Source: Bimuria novae-zelandiae CBS 107.79 (lineage: Eukaryota > Ascomycota > Dothideomycetes > Pleosporales > Didymosphaeriaceae). From it: a stretch of 64,000 nt of DNA. The notes beneath the pieces were generated by a model. That model was given only the letters and a program-made list of their open reading frames with translations, had not been told where the DNA came from and made no database searches. How positions within the stretch are numbered: the first letter of the stretch is position 1; each line of letters begins with the position of its first letter. The position numbers and the translations under genes are program-made. Below, one piece after another: positions 24,748-37,140 of the stretch. The stretch is taken from contig ML976771.1 in assembly GCA_010015655.1 (NCBI GenBank), positions 116,041 to 180,040 on the forward strand. The letters are read 5' to 3'.

Positions 24748-25248
24748 TATTTATAGGTTTAGGGGATCGCGTGCTTGGCTGCTCGACTGCTCGGCTCAAC
24801 CCTAGCTAGCGCAGAAAGCTCTAGTAAGGTGCCTTTTGCAACAATAATTATTAAGTATATTATATTAGCTCCTCTTTAGGTAGTAATACTCTAAGTTCCC
24901 TAGAATATATGTAGACTAAACTTAGGCCTTAGAGTGCTAATAGTATTCTTTACGTATATATTATTACTACTTAGCGTGCTTATATTACTTAAGTACTATT
25001 ATCTAGTATAGGTAATATTCTAGTAGGCCCTATAGCTTTTTAGTAAGCTAATAGACGTCCCACGCATACGGTCCTTACACGATAACCTTTACTTTATATC
25101 GCGATAAGTAGTGTAACCTACTATTATATATCTAGCAAACGTTATCTGCGAGTTACTAGAAGATTTGTTACTTATAGAGGATTATCTATTTCTTTTACTA
25201 TTTAACTAGTTTAGGAATCTCTTACGTAAGATCTTCTTTATTAATTAT

Positions 25249-25432
25249 TGTGGCGCATAGTCACAACGATCAGGGAGCTCGAAAACAAAGTCTATTAAGG
25301 AGTGGAAGTCCTACTCAGAAGCTCGGCTATTTATAAAGTTAGGGAGATCACGTGCTCGGCTATTTGGCTGCTCGGCCTAAACCTAGCTAGTTCCATAAAG
25401 CTCTAACCAGGAGCCAGCAAGCTTTTGTAACA
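25249..25432 (-). mobile_element. solo LTR of the gag-only family inside Gypsy-A
   Basis: 184 bp, TGTGGCGCATAGTCACAAC to TTTTGTAACA, flanked by ATTAT (25244-25248, 25433-25437), between the gag and pol parts of Gypsy-A. It keeps most CpA/TpG sites, so it gives the least damaged LTR sequence of this family here. Confidence 0.9.
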
Positions 25433-26503
25433 ATTATTATTAGCGTAAGAGTAGTTATTACTACTTAAATAAAGTTAATTATATTAACCTTAGTCCTCTG
25501 CTTCTCGCAGTCTTTAGCGAAATATCCCTATTTACTATAGCAAAGATATATCTTATCTTTAAATCTTTATTCTTGTTCTTCTAGAAAGAGTCTATCTCTT
25601 CTCTAATAGCTCTTATTTTTTTTGTTTATATAGTTACTTTCCTTTACTATTTTTTTTTTGTACTATTAGGCCTCCTCTGTTATAATAACGTCTCCGTTAT
25701 AGTCCTAGGCTACGGGACGACTACTTGGCTTCTTCCCTAAAAGGGTATAACTACTATGCTATTTCTCTAGTCTTTTCTTATAGAGGCGATTGTCCGCGGC
25801 TATAGCGTTATTTATAAGCTTTTTTAAGTTATCTGCTTTTACTATGTGTACTAGTTTGTCCTTAGCTAACTCCTTTAAGTCATTATAGTAGGTGATTATT
25901 AGTAGGGCTTTCCCCTATCCTTTAAGCTCTAACGTAATCTACTTAAATTCTAAGGTATATGATACTATAGATCTTTCTTAACGCAGGCGCTATAGTTGTA
26001 TTTCTACTTAGTATTCTTTATTAATTATTTTAAATATCTACTTTATAGCCTTGCGAAATAATTTCTAATCCTTAAAGGCCTCCTTTATAGCCTCTAATTT
26101 ACAGTTGTTAAGCTTGTCGTGTTTAAGGAAGTTATTAATTATAGGTCTAACTTATATAGCTACCTTATCTTATATATTTATGTAAGCTACTAGGATCTTG
26201 TCTTATTTAGTTTTAAACTTTCCTAGGTTATATTAATTAAATAGCTCTATTTACGTTAAGAATATTCCTAGGTAGCCCTTTCCTATATAGAGTTCCAGCT
26301 TTAGGACCTTAGGTTAATATTTTTTTTTCCTTTAACTTTACTAACTTCTTGCTTATCCTATTAATAATTTCTTAAAACTAGGTAATTTATTTAGCTTACT
26401 TAAGCACTATCTCTCCTAGCGTTTTATTAAGTACCTTAGCTAGGGCTAGGGTTATAATTAGGGCTTTACTAGGTCCTGCTATTATACTATTAAGTAGTTA
26501 AAG

Positions 26504-26949
26504 TGTTACGAGATACACTCGCTTAGTCTAATCTGAGTTAAAGTAGTAAGGTAATAAGGCGTCTTACGGATTATTTAATAGTACGAGTTAATACGATAAT
26601 TAAGCGCGATTAAATAATCTAATCTTATAATAAATAAAATAACTATTAGTCTATATAGGAGAGTGTACTCGTACAGAAGATATTTTAATTAACTATAAGG
26701 AGAGAAATAATATAGAAGAATTATTATACTATATACTAGTCTATTTCTTCCTCTATACCTAGGTAATCCGGTAGCCTTGGCGGATCACCCTAATTTAGTG
26801 CTACTGTCGGATCAAGGTCACGTGACCCTGGCTAACCTAAGCAACCCCGCGAGTACTCGCGGGCTGGTAATAGCATAGCTTCGTCTATTTCCTCCTATCT
26901 ATTATTAATTAGTATTGTGTTACTGTACAGGGTTCCTGAGCTCGTAACA
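26504..26949 (-). repeat. Gypsy-A 5' LTR
   Basis: 446 bp with intact TGTTACGAG and CTCGTAACA ends. Confidence 0.93.
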
Positions 26950-27240
26950 TATAGTGTAGCGTATAATTAAGAAATAAAAAACTACCTATTTCAACTAAGA
27001 AAAACTATTAAAACTTACTCGCGTTATTAAAAAAAATACTTAAAATTTATATACGATAAGCTTATAGATAAAGCTAGGTTCTAGCTATTTAATAAAGCTT
27101 TACCTAGCGTCTTAAGGCGTATAGTAGCTTAAGTTTTAGTAAAAGAAGGTCTCCGCAAGTTTAAAGTAAAATAAAAACTAAAAATTAATACTACTATAGT
27201 AAGAAAGTGTTTTAAGTTTGCCTAAAATTAGTATAGATTT

Positions 27241-27860
27241 AATTAGTAGAGGACTACTTTAAAGTTTAGTAATAAGTGTTCTATTGCCCGAGGCTCTAGT
27301 TATACAAATTAATAGGTATAGCGCCTACCTTCGGAGAAATAGGCACATAGCAAGATAGAGGAGGTCTCTACAGCCAGGCAACTCGCGAGTATGGTTTAGG
27401 CCGCCGTATGGATAACACTAGGGGCTCGAGTTGGGCGTAGTCCTCTGGTAATCCTGACCCGCGATATATCATCACGACGCCATAGGTATTTAGCTTAGAG
27501 CTATACTAAAGCACTCGAGGAAGGTCTCTTACCTTATTACAGAGCCAGCTAGCGGTTTATGTAGGATAATGCACCTATCCATACTGCTTATTACTTAAAG
27601 AACTAGCTTATAGATTATAGTATATAAATTATAGATTTCCCGGCGTACTCTTTAGATCTTAACCCTATAGAACACCTATAGTGGGCACTTAAAAAGAAGC
27701 TCTATAAGCTCTATCCTAAGTTTAACTATATAAGAATATCTAAAGTTAAGTAGGAGTAGTTTAAAAATAGATTACGTAAGGCGTGGGTAGCTATACCTGA
27801 TTCTTTAATTAAGAAGCTTATTACTATAATGCTATATCGCATTGCCGTTATATAATAAGC
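27241..27860 (+). pseudogene. Tc1/mariner transposase remnant (DDE_3 type)
   Basis: One plus frame gives SRRHRYLA, ALEEGLLPYY, then DNAPIHTAYYLKN (second catalytic Asp, near 27567) and DFPAYSLDLNPIEHL followed by WALKKKLYKLYP (third Asp, near 27650). In-frame TAG codons replace expected Trp or Gln. The piece 27330-27500 keeps more CpA and TpG than its surroundings. The N-terminal half lies left of Gypsy-A (from about 12100). Confidence 0.88.
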
Positions 27861-28006
27861 AAGGGGCTATTAGACTAAATATTAAGTATAATATAATTAA
27901 TTTCTAACCCTTAGTAACTAATTTAGGCGTGGTCTTATAGAGTTGTGGTGTCTTAAAAGTTACTTTAAAAGTGGTATTAATGGTCCGAGCGTCTAGCGCG
28001 ATAATA

Positions 28007-31000
28007 CTTTTATTACCCAATTGTAAGAGTAATTAATATAAATATAAAAAGAAGTAATTAAGCCTGCAATATATTATTACGTTTATTTAGTTAACTATAT
28101 TACCGTACCTACTGCGTACATATTACCTGCTAGATAAGTTACTAAGATAGTAGATTACTAATTTATAGAAGATAATTAGTATAAGTAACTACCTTAAACA
28201 AGAACAAGTCCGCACTAGATATAGTGTGGTACTTAAGCTAATAAAAAGCCCTTAATAATAGGATACTTAGCTAGCTACTAAGGCGGAAGTCTGTTAAGTT
28301 ACTAAATTATTATAAGTTAATATAATTATAAAAGATTTTATAGATGCCGTAAACAAGGTTACTCCTATATAGTCTATAAACTTTTAAGATAATAGTTAAT
28401 TTATAGCTAGTATCGATTAAAAGGGGATAATATAATACTTTTAAGAATATATAATAATAAACTATCCCCTTAAATTAGGGAAACATAAAGCATTTATATC
28501 TAATAATATATTATATCTTACTAAAGGTAGTATAGCTACTTAAAGTAATAATAGGGACGTTTATCCTGCCGAAAGCACGTTATGGAAGCAAAACTGAGGT
28601 AGAACTCGTAATTAACGTAGAGCGGGTAGGAAAACTATTATATTTAAGTAGCTTTTAGATTATGAGCCTACTACTATAAGGAGAGCAAAATGTCCTACAT
28701 ATAAATAACGCTATAGTATTAAGGACTACTATTATATTACCCTTAATAAAAGTCCTAATTAGTAATAACTAAATAGGACTATTAGCAAGCTTATAAATTT
28801 TAAGCGTAAAAATAATAAAAATTCCTAAGAGCTAATTTATAGTTAAAGTAAGATCTAATCAAGAACAATAGTTATAAACCTAAAGTAATTATATACTCTA
28901 ACGCTAGAGAATACAAAAGAGTAACTAAAAGGCTAAAGAATTACTATTATTAAAGTAGCTTTTAACTTAGTAGTACGCAGGAGAGGACTGCTAACTATTT
29001 ATTATAAAAGTTATTTATTATTAACTTAGGATTAACCTACCATATTACTAATAATCCTAATTATATTTACAGCTTCTAATCACTATTGCCTAGAGACTAT
29101 ATATAGATCGGAAACTTTATGGTATAGATTAGAGGCTATAGGTCTATTAACCTAAGCCTAAAGAATAATACTAAAATAATAAAATAAAATTTGTAGGACG
29201 TAACTATCTACCTAGACCTATAATATAATTTAGTATTATTTCGACTATTAAGGCATAAAGGAATCTAGTAGAACATATAAATAGACCTAACTACCCTCTA
29301 AGAAGCTAAGACTAGAGCTATTAAAACTGTAACTAAAATATTTAAATAGTAAGTGCTAAAATATAATTTACTACTACCTGTCGCATGTTACACGCACAAG
29401 ATTTATACAAGAACTAAAAGAGAACTATAGAAGGCTTTAGCTATGCTATGGCACAAGACACTAGGTTACCTAGGCCTAGTAGCTATTAAGCACCTAGTGC
29501 GATAAGCCGAGGTGGTGCGCGTTAAAGTATTATAACTATAGAGTGTAACTTCTATAGGAGAGTAAAGTCTAAACGGCAGATAAGCCACGCCCCACGAATT
29601 AATAATAATAAACCTAAAGATAAACTTAGAATTAACTTTTATATATATAAAACCTAAGGCGTTACTAAAGAGAAGAGTTTAATACTAATTACTAATAAGT
29701 TTTTAAGTATGTAATAGGACCTCTATTTTATAAATTGCTAAATAGTAAAGTTAGTTATTGAAGCCCTTTTAATATTTATATTATTTCTTAAGAACTACTA
29801 TAACATCTCTATTAAAATTATTAAGGCTAATAACGAGATTACTATAGTTAAACTAAACGTTAAGAGATAGTTAATAATTTAAAGTATAATTATAAAGCCT
29901 TTTATACTAAATATATAAGCATAAAATAAAGGCGTAAAATATTTAAGGGGTATAAATAAAGAGAAAGCTTACGTAATATAGCATAATACTAACCTATCCT
30001 AGGAGCTATAGCTCAAGGTTATAAAAGCTATTATATACTTCTATAATTAAAGGCCAAACTACGCAAATAATTAGAAAACACTATATAAGATATTCTTTAC
30101 ACGAGTTACTTTTAGTAATAGGATAGTTACGTTATTATAAAAACCTAATCTTATACACCTAAAAGCATACGGCTGCAAGGCATTTATAATAACTAATAAT
30201 ACTTAATAAGGTAAATTACGCCTATAACGCCTTAGCCTAAAGGTATAGATTAGTTATCTAGTTAGATACTAATTATTAAACATTTATTAAATATGGATAC
30301 CGTCGCTTAGTAAGGAAATAAGCACCTAAAACGTCGTCTTTAATAAAAAGTTAGTATTTAATAAAAAGATTAAGGACCTTATAGATAGTCTTATGTATAG
30401 CACGCTTTAAGAAATAGTAATATACGTAAAAACTATTAAGCTACTAACTCGCACCTAATAACTACAAATATACTCTTTTTATAATGATATAGCCGCTGTA
30501 GATTTATTACAATAATAAAATAATGTAGATCTACTAGGCTACTATTAAGAGAGGAAGATTAGGGTTAGCTACTTAACTTTTTTAATAACACTATCACCTA
30601 TAGCGTTGCTTACATAGTTAATAGCTAAAGACTAAATAAGTCTAACGTAATAAGCTTCTTTAATAACGATCCTCTAAGTAGTAGCTTTTATAGTAGGAAC
30701 CTAAGCTAGTTATATTAAAAAATATAAAAAAGAAGTTATAAGACTAAAATAATAAAAACACTCCCTAAAGGCTTAAAGCCCTATTAAAGTAAACATTTAC
30801 CTTTACTAACGTGCTAAACTAAGATTAAAGATTACCTAATAGGCAAGATATTTAAACAGACTAAATAAGTACACCTCGTAAGCTACTAAGAGAGAAAAAT
30901 ATAGCTAGAAATATTATTAAAAAAGATTAAACTAATAATATAACAGATCCTTAACTATATATAGGTATATACCTATAAACTTAATAAGCACTATCGCTTG

Positions 31001-32442
31001 CTAAAGTATAAGACGCGACTAGTTATATAAGGTAATTAATAACATAATATTACTTTATTAGATACTTACGTAGCCACGCTTACTAGTAGGTTATTTAAAT
31101 ATTTATAGTAATAGTAGCTTACTATAATATAGAGCTTAAATAATACAACGTTAATAATGCGTTTATCCACGCAATTATAGATTAAGAGGTGTATATAAGA
31201 ACGCCTTAGGGTTATTAGAAGCCTGGAATAATACTATAAGTAGGTAAGGCACTATATGGCCTTTGCTTTTTACTACTCCTCTGGTAGAAAGAATTCACGA
31301 CGATGCTTAAAGCACTAGGCTTCTAGATAGTATTTTATAAGCTATGCTACTTAACTAAGAATAAAGTTATTATATTTTTATATATTAATGATATTATACT
31401 CGCGTATTTTAAGGAAAAAGATAAAAAGCTTAATAAGTAATTAAACGCTTATAAGACAAGTATACTTTTACTAGAGAAAACGACCTTTAATAGTTTCTTA
31501 GTATAAAAGTTATATAGGACTAAACAAGCTATAAAATTTAACTATTATAGACTGCCTACTTAGATAAGATTAGTGGACTAGTAAATAAGATAAATATTTT
31601 ATATAACTCTTATAGCTATAATTAGTTTATAGCTAAGGAAGGAGTTAGCAACGCTAACTAAAATTAATATATTTTAACGTAAGATTAGAGTATTACTTTT
31701 TACTATAGTTACTATAAAGCTAAATATTGCTTTTATAACTTTACGTCTAGCTCGATTTCTGTTAAACCTAAGCCTTAATTACTAAGACGTAGCTAACTAA
31801 GTCCTTTTATATCTTTAAAGTATAAAGTAGCAAGCCTTATAGCTTAAAAGTAATACTAGACTTTAGAGTATGAGTAATGCATCTTTTACTAATAATAGAA
31901 TAGAATATAAAAGTGCCTAAGGCTACGCTATTAAGCTCTTTAGTAGACTTATTTCCTAGAAGGCTAATAAGTAAGATACTATAATAATATTAACTACTAA
32001 GACTAAACTACTAGCTTATTTTTAGGTAGTAAAGGAGGTATTCTTTTTTTAAGACTATGCTATAAACTCTGGATTAAACTAAACACATCTACTATTACTA
32101 TTTAGTATAATAATAAATAAACTATATACTTAGTAACCGAAGTGGTTTTCCGCCTCTAACTAAGCTTTATTATATGGATATCTATAACTACTAGATCTGA
32201 CAATAAATATCTAAGGGCAGGATTAAGATGAAGTACGTATAATTAGTAAATATAATTACTAATAGCCTTACAAATGTACTCCTTAAAAGCAAGTAAGAGG
32301 GCTTTCTTTAATAACTTTAATTAGTTAATACAGAGATTAAGGAGGTAATAAATATTATACCTCTTAAAGAGATTTAAGAGTAACTTAAAGACCTTATAGT
32401 TATATAAGTACTAGCTTAAAGAGTTACTAAGCTAAAGCGGTG
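28007..32442 (+). pseudogene. Copia-2 pol remnant
   Basis: Plus-strand relics in Copia order: GAG-pre-integrase LWHKTLGYLGL near 29455, reverse transcriptase FLYINDIILAY near 31374 (YVDD changed to YIND), RNase H SMSNASFTNN near 31870. Stops are frequent and nearly all CpA/TpG sites are lost; this is the most heavily mutated Copia here. Confidence 0.85.
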
Positions 32443-32613
32443 TGTTAGATAGAATAAGCTATAGTAAGGTCGGATCTATATAATTAAGTGGAGACTACTT
32501 AGCTTAGCACACTAGTAAAAAAGTTAAAACTAGCTAAATATAGATAAGATAACAAGATACAATTATTAATATTATTAAGTTACATACACATCTACTTATT
32601 ATACTATCTAATA
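32443..32613 (+). repeat. Copia-2 3' LTR
   Basis: 171 bp, preceded by the purine tract GCTAAAGCGGTG and followed by target duplication GATGC. Confidence 0.93.
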
Positions 32614-32618
32614 GATGC

Positions 32619-32655
32619 AGGCTTAATGTCAAGTTATTATTAGAAGCGGGACGAG
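32619..32655. other. short original sequence between Copia-2 and hAT
   Basis: 37 bp of non-RIP sequence separate the two target duplications; the last 8 bp are the hAT target site. Confidence 0.7.
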
Positions 32656-33861
32656 CAGACTTGCGGTCGATAGGCCCAATAGGGCTATCGAACCGATAGT
32701 CTATCGACCGATAACTATCGGCCGACTATCCGAAAGCGTTGATAATTTCTTGACAAACTTTTACGTTAACAACTTTATCATTATACTACTTAAAAAGGAC
32801 CTAAATATATAATGCTAAAAAAAATATATATAGAAAGGAGATTACGCAATCCCTAGTAGTAAAATAGTCTATTTATATTATAAAGGGATACTTAAAATGC
32901 CTTATATAGTCTAGTCTTTTATATATTTTAATACTTTAAGTAGTTGTAAATTTGTCTTTATACAATCCTAAGGAATACGACGCTAAGAATTTACAAATAC
33001 TCTCTTTAGCTTATTACTTATTTTAGGTATTAAAAGAACTTTAATTGCAAGCTATAAAAGTTATAAAAATCTTTTACTCTAAAAAGATTAACTCTACTAT
33101 TAAATAACTATTATACCACTATCTAGCATAGTCTAATCTATACTTATATAAGTATTAAATTTGTCTTAGCTTTATAAATAACGCTTCTTAAACTTAAGCT
33201 CTTAAATTTCTTTCTAGAAGATAGTTATATTACTTTTAAATTAAAGGAGTAGCTTGCTAGACTCGCGCGGCATAGCTAAAGGCACTATTTTATTATAAAA
33301 TCTCTCTTAAAGCTTTTATATAATATAGACTTTCTTTTCTCTTTAGCTATTCGCTTCTCTACTCCCTCTTCGTCTTCTACTTTTAAGAAATCTGTACGAG
33401 CTTTTAGATCAAAAACGCGTGCTACTAAATAGTATAGAAAAGCGTCTAATTTTTAAATATAAGTTACGCACTTGTTCTAGATACGCTAAAGTTAAGGAGC
33501 TATAAATTTATTATTAGCCTTATTAGCTTTTATTTAGAAGAAAAAATTTATTAAGGAGGCCTAGCTAAAAGTGTTATATAACTTACTAATAATAAATGTA
33601 TTTTCCTCTAATGCAAGTAAATTAATAGTAAAACCTTTTTGAGTATTATATAATCTCCTTAAAGAAATATAGTTACTTTGTAAGAAAATTAACGGAAATC
33701 ACGAATCGTATAAAGCTATTATTATTTAGCTATTATAGAAATATTATCTTTTAAGATATTATCTTAATAATATTTAATATAAAGTTAAAGTGTAAACCTT
33801 ATATAATTTTCTAGAGCTATATTTAATATAGTAGACTAGCTATTATATCTTATATAATTAT

Positions 33862-35780
33862 TGTCGCCCATAGTCAACTCCAATTAGGGAACTCGTAAAC
33901 AAAATTTATTAAGAAGAGGAAGCTCTACTAAAATACTAAACTATTTAGGGGTTTAGGAGATCGCGTACTTAGCTACTTAGCTACTTAAACTAACCCTAGC
34001 TAGCGTAGAAAGCTTTAATAAGGTATCCTTTTATAATATACCCCCTAGCTTATAGAGCGTAGCAAGATAAGCTAAATAATAATTTAAAATATAAAAATAG
34101 TAGTAAACTTACGAGTTAAGCTTAAAAAGCGTCTAGCTTATTAGGTATTTAGTCTAAGTAGCTAGTTTGCATAGAATTCTATAAAGAAAGGTAGAGAAAT
34201 AAGGAGCAGCGTACTTCTACTATAGAGCTTTAATAAACGTTTAAGAATAGCTATTTACTTACAACGTGACCCGCTCGAGTACCTGCGGAGAAAGGTAAAA
34301 AAATAAAAAGAGTAGCGTACTTTTGCTATAGAGCTTTAATAAACGTTTTAAGGTAAATATTTACTTGCAACGTAATCCGTGCAAGTACCTACGTATATAA
34401 ATAGAAGAATAGATAGTTATAAGATTATAGCGCCTAGCTAGTAAAAACTTATTTACTTATAAGCTTATTATAATCTATACTTTAATATTCTTTAAAAATT
34501 CTAGAAAGTTTTCTACCTACCCCTTTTACTTAAGCTTAGCTAATAACACCTTTTACTAATTTTTTTTAAATTTAGTTCTTAATTTTACTAATCTTTTTAC
34601 TTATAAGTTTATTATAAAGCTTATAAAATGCTTCTTCCTAGAGCGCATACTATGGGCGGTTGCACTTTGTAGGCTTCTATCAATACTAGCCATTTGCTCT
34701 ACATAGGCACTTGTAGTTCGCATCAGGAGTGCGCCCTCCGAGCGTAGCATACATGCCTGCGTGCTTTATTATTTAGCCGAGCTGCGCGAGCCAGCGAGCA
34801 TATCCCTCTAAAGATAGAGTTGCTACTGCGCGTGGTCGCGATAGGTTATTAAGCTCTCTCTAAGTCCACTTATAGTTGTATCGTAGTGCTGAGCGTAGGA
34901 AATCCTTTATTGGCAATTTACCCTTTATCTCTGGGAGATCTAGGAGCACATCGTTGGCGTGTGCGCGGTTCCATTCGGATAGCCATTTAGTTGTGTCTGT
35001 TGTTCTGCTGCTTTGTGGACGTAGGGTAACCTCTCTGTATGTATGTTATACCTGCTCCTTCTAGTCATTATCGCTCGGACAGAGATTCTTAAGTTCTCTT
35101 ATTAGCGCCTGCGGCGTCTACTAATTACCTAATTATAATATTTTAAGCTTTAGCCTTTATAGATTAACTATAGTATAAACCTAGTTCTAGAGTACCTAAA
35201 GTTTTATTATAAGCTAAGTATAAATAGTAAACTCTAGCCTATATCGCTTAAGCTATTATATATAAAACTTGCCCTTAGTATTTAGGTCTAGTAGCTCTAG
35301 AGCCTAGTCGTGTATATTTATCTACTTAAGAGTCTTAAAGTTAATATAACTTTATATCCCTTAAGTATTTACGTGGTACTTAAGCTACGCGTACTAAGGT
35401 AGGAATAAGCTATAATTTATAAGTTAATTACTTATTAGGAGCTTTATAGAGGTTATTATATAATTAGGCATTATTATAGGATATAAGGTCGTAAGACGTA
35501 AGCGTAAGGATAATAAAAAGTAAGAAATAGTTTACTATTATAATTATTGATTAGTATAAAGTAAGTATATTATAAAGCGTTATAAAATTACTAGGTTTAT
35601 AACTATTACGTATAGTTAACTTTAATTAAAGAGCTTATAAATAAAGTCTATTAAAGAGAGGAAGCTTTACTAAAATACTAAACTATTTAAAGGTTTAAGA
35701 AATTACGTGCTTAGCTGCTTAGCTGTTTAGATTAACTCTAGCTAGCGTAGAAAGCTCTAGCAAGGTGCCCTTTTACAATA
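33862..35780 (-). mobile_element. gag-only LTR element, copy 2, inside the hAT element
   Basis: 177-bp LTRs (33862-34038 and 35604-35780) and target duplication ATTAT (33857-33861, 35781-35785); total 1919 bp. Structure and orientation match copy 1: purine-tract complement after the left LTR, gag-like segment in the middle, nothing else. About 100 bp longer than copy 1, partly from a duplicated stretch around 34210-34340 (a 'GAGAAAGGTA...AGCTTTAATAAACG' block occurs twice). Confidence 0.9.
34650..35100 (-). pseudogene. gag-like coding remnant, copy 2
   Basis: Closely matches the copy 1 segment. As in copy 1, this block keeps many CpA/TpG sites while flanks are converted. A plus-strand open frame at 34876 is its shadow. 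Confidence 0.65.
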
Positions 35781-35785
35781 ATTAT

Positions 35786-37140
35786 TAAAAGGAATAATTT
35801 TATTAGTGCGATCTCTAAACGATATTAAATAATCAGCTAAACTATAAGTATATATAATAATATTACAGAGCTTTCCTGTTAGTCTTATAATATATTAAAT
35901 GTTTTTACCTATTTTATTAAATAATAACTTAGGCCTGACTTCCCTTTTCTTCTTTCTCTTATCTTTTAGCTTTGCTACCTGCAATATTAGTTGTGCGATT
36001 TCTTCCTTATTATATTCTTCTTTTAGCTTCTTATCTTCTTTATCGTACGATTTTATAAGATTCTTATCTTTTTTCGAAGTAAAGGGAAAGGCTTAAATAA
36101 TAAAATTAATACTATACTTTTAATAGCGGATCCTTGATACTTTAAGTTCTAGGTAATCTTATGCTAAAGGCTAAGCTATTAGCCTATTATACAATAAAGA
36201 GTATTATTCAATTTAGAAATATCTCTAATAAGAGCTTTAATTTTTGTGTTAATTCTATAACTAGTAAGAACTAGACAAAGCGCCTTCTGTTAATCTATAC
36301 TACTCTAATTATAAATTAGATGAAGAACGATTAAGGGATTCTAATATTTATTATAGATATTTATAAAGCTAGTATAGATTCCAAGAAGAAGGGAATAGCT
36401 CGAAGAGGTGTAAATATTAATAGTCAAATAAATATTTATTCATGCAAACTAGAGTAGGTTTTGTATAATATTCTAGCTTTTAATAAAGTATCCGAGAATC
36501 TAGTTTATTATTATTAAGTAATAAATAGGAATAAGTAAGGATACTTCTTAATTTAATACTTTAATAAAAGTATAAAACTCTAGCTACTTTATATAGGAGA
36601 ATAAAATCTATTATATAATATTAAGGTTTAGAAGTACTTATTTTATAATATTTTTTTACAATATCCCCTTGAGAATTACATTCTTAAGGCCTTAAACTTT
36701 TCCCTTTTCTACAAGATTTTTATATAGTACGTTAACTAAGTTTTTTTTATAGATCTTAGTATTGTACGAATATTATTCTCTGCTAGGCTCTATTAAATAT
36801 TATAGACTTTTATAGATAGCGCTATAGTCCTTCGATTAAGGTGTAGTGTCCTTTTATATCTTCTTAAGACGGACATTATTTATAGAAGTAACTTTTTTTA
36901 GTTTAAGCTATTTCCTCTTTTATTGTTTAATAGTAATACTTATGCATTAAGGGAGGCTTGTCTTGACGTATAACTTATTATAATTAAGAGTATATTAGTT
37001 TTAGTATTAATAGCGCTGAAAAAAATAGAAGATATATTATTATTAAGTTTATTAAAGAGAGTATTATCTATAGTAATAATAGGGGGTTTTAGTTCTCTTT
37101 CTTAAGACTCTAATTATGTCCTGTTCTCGCTGCGGGAAAA
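35786..37140. other. right interior of the hAT element
   Basis: AT-rich, stop-dense sequence. A 65-codon hydrophobic plus frame at 35899-36096 is not convincing as a gene. No domain recognised. Confidence 0.5.

Larger units (their letters stand above)
17436..24843 (-). mobile_element. gag-only LTR element (TR-GAG-like), copy 1, split by Copia-3
   Basis: 172-bp LTRs: 17436-17607 and a second one in two parts (19081-19161 plus 24753-24843). Target duplication ATAAT (17431-17435, 24844-24848). Without Copia-3 it is 1817 bp with a 1473-bp interior. The complement of a purine tract (CACCCTCTAACTTATAGAGC) follows the left LTR, so it reads on the minus strand. The interior codes only for a gag-like segment; I see no protease, reverse transcriptase or integrase and there is no room for them. 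It must have been moved by another element's enzymes. Confidence 0.9.
12262..26949 (-). mobile_element. Gypsy-A LTR retrotransposon inside the Tc1 element
   Basis: 446-bp LTRs at 12262-12707 and 26504-26949 with target duplication TATAG on both sides (12257-12261, 26950-26954). The run of C just right of the left LTR is the complement of a polypurine tract, so the element reads on the minus strand. Gag lies near the right LTR with a CCHC zinc-knuckle relic (YLC..., then GYFAKDCEK) near 25500-25560; pol lies to the left, with reverse transcriptase AYLDNILIYL near 15710-15740. Removing the nested inserts leaves 7086 bp. Stops are dense. Confidence 0.94.
12031..28004 (+). mobile_element. Tc1/mariner-type DNA transposon inside Copia-2, split by Gypsy-A
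   Basis: Terminal inverted repeats of about 25 bp begin TTGTCGCGCTAGG at 12031 and end CTAGCGCGATAA at 28004, flanked by TA (12029-12030, 28005-28006). Without Gypsy-A the element is 1281 bp, a normal Tc1/mariner size. Its transposase remnant reads on the plus strand right of Gypsy-A. Confidence 0.88.
6211..32613 (+). mobile_element. Copia-2 LTR retrotransposon, outer layer of the nest
   Basis: 171-bp LTRs at 6211-6381 and 32443-32613 are flanked by the 5-bp target duplication GATGC (6206-6210 and 32614-32618). The 26.4 kb span holds Copia-1 (after base 6408) and a Tc1-like element (from 12031); with these removed the element is 5127 bp, normal for Ty1/Copia. A purine-rich tract ends at the right LTR, so it reads on the plus strand. 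All coding parts carry many TAG/TAA stops. Confidence 0.95.

Noticed and set aside
35899..36096. Hydrophobic 65-codon frame in the hAT interior
   Set aside because: Composition follows from T-rich RIP-mutated DNA; no start context or homologous partner.
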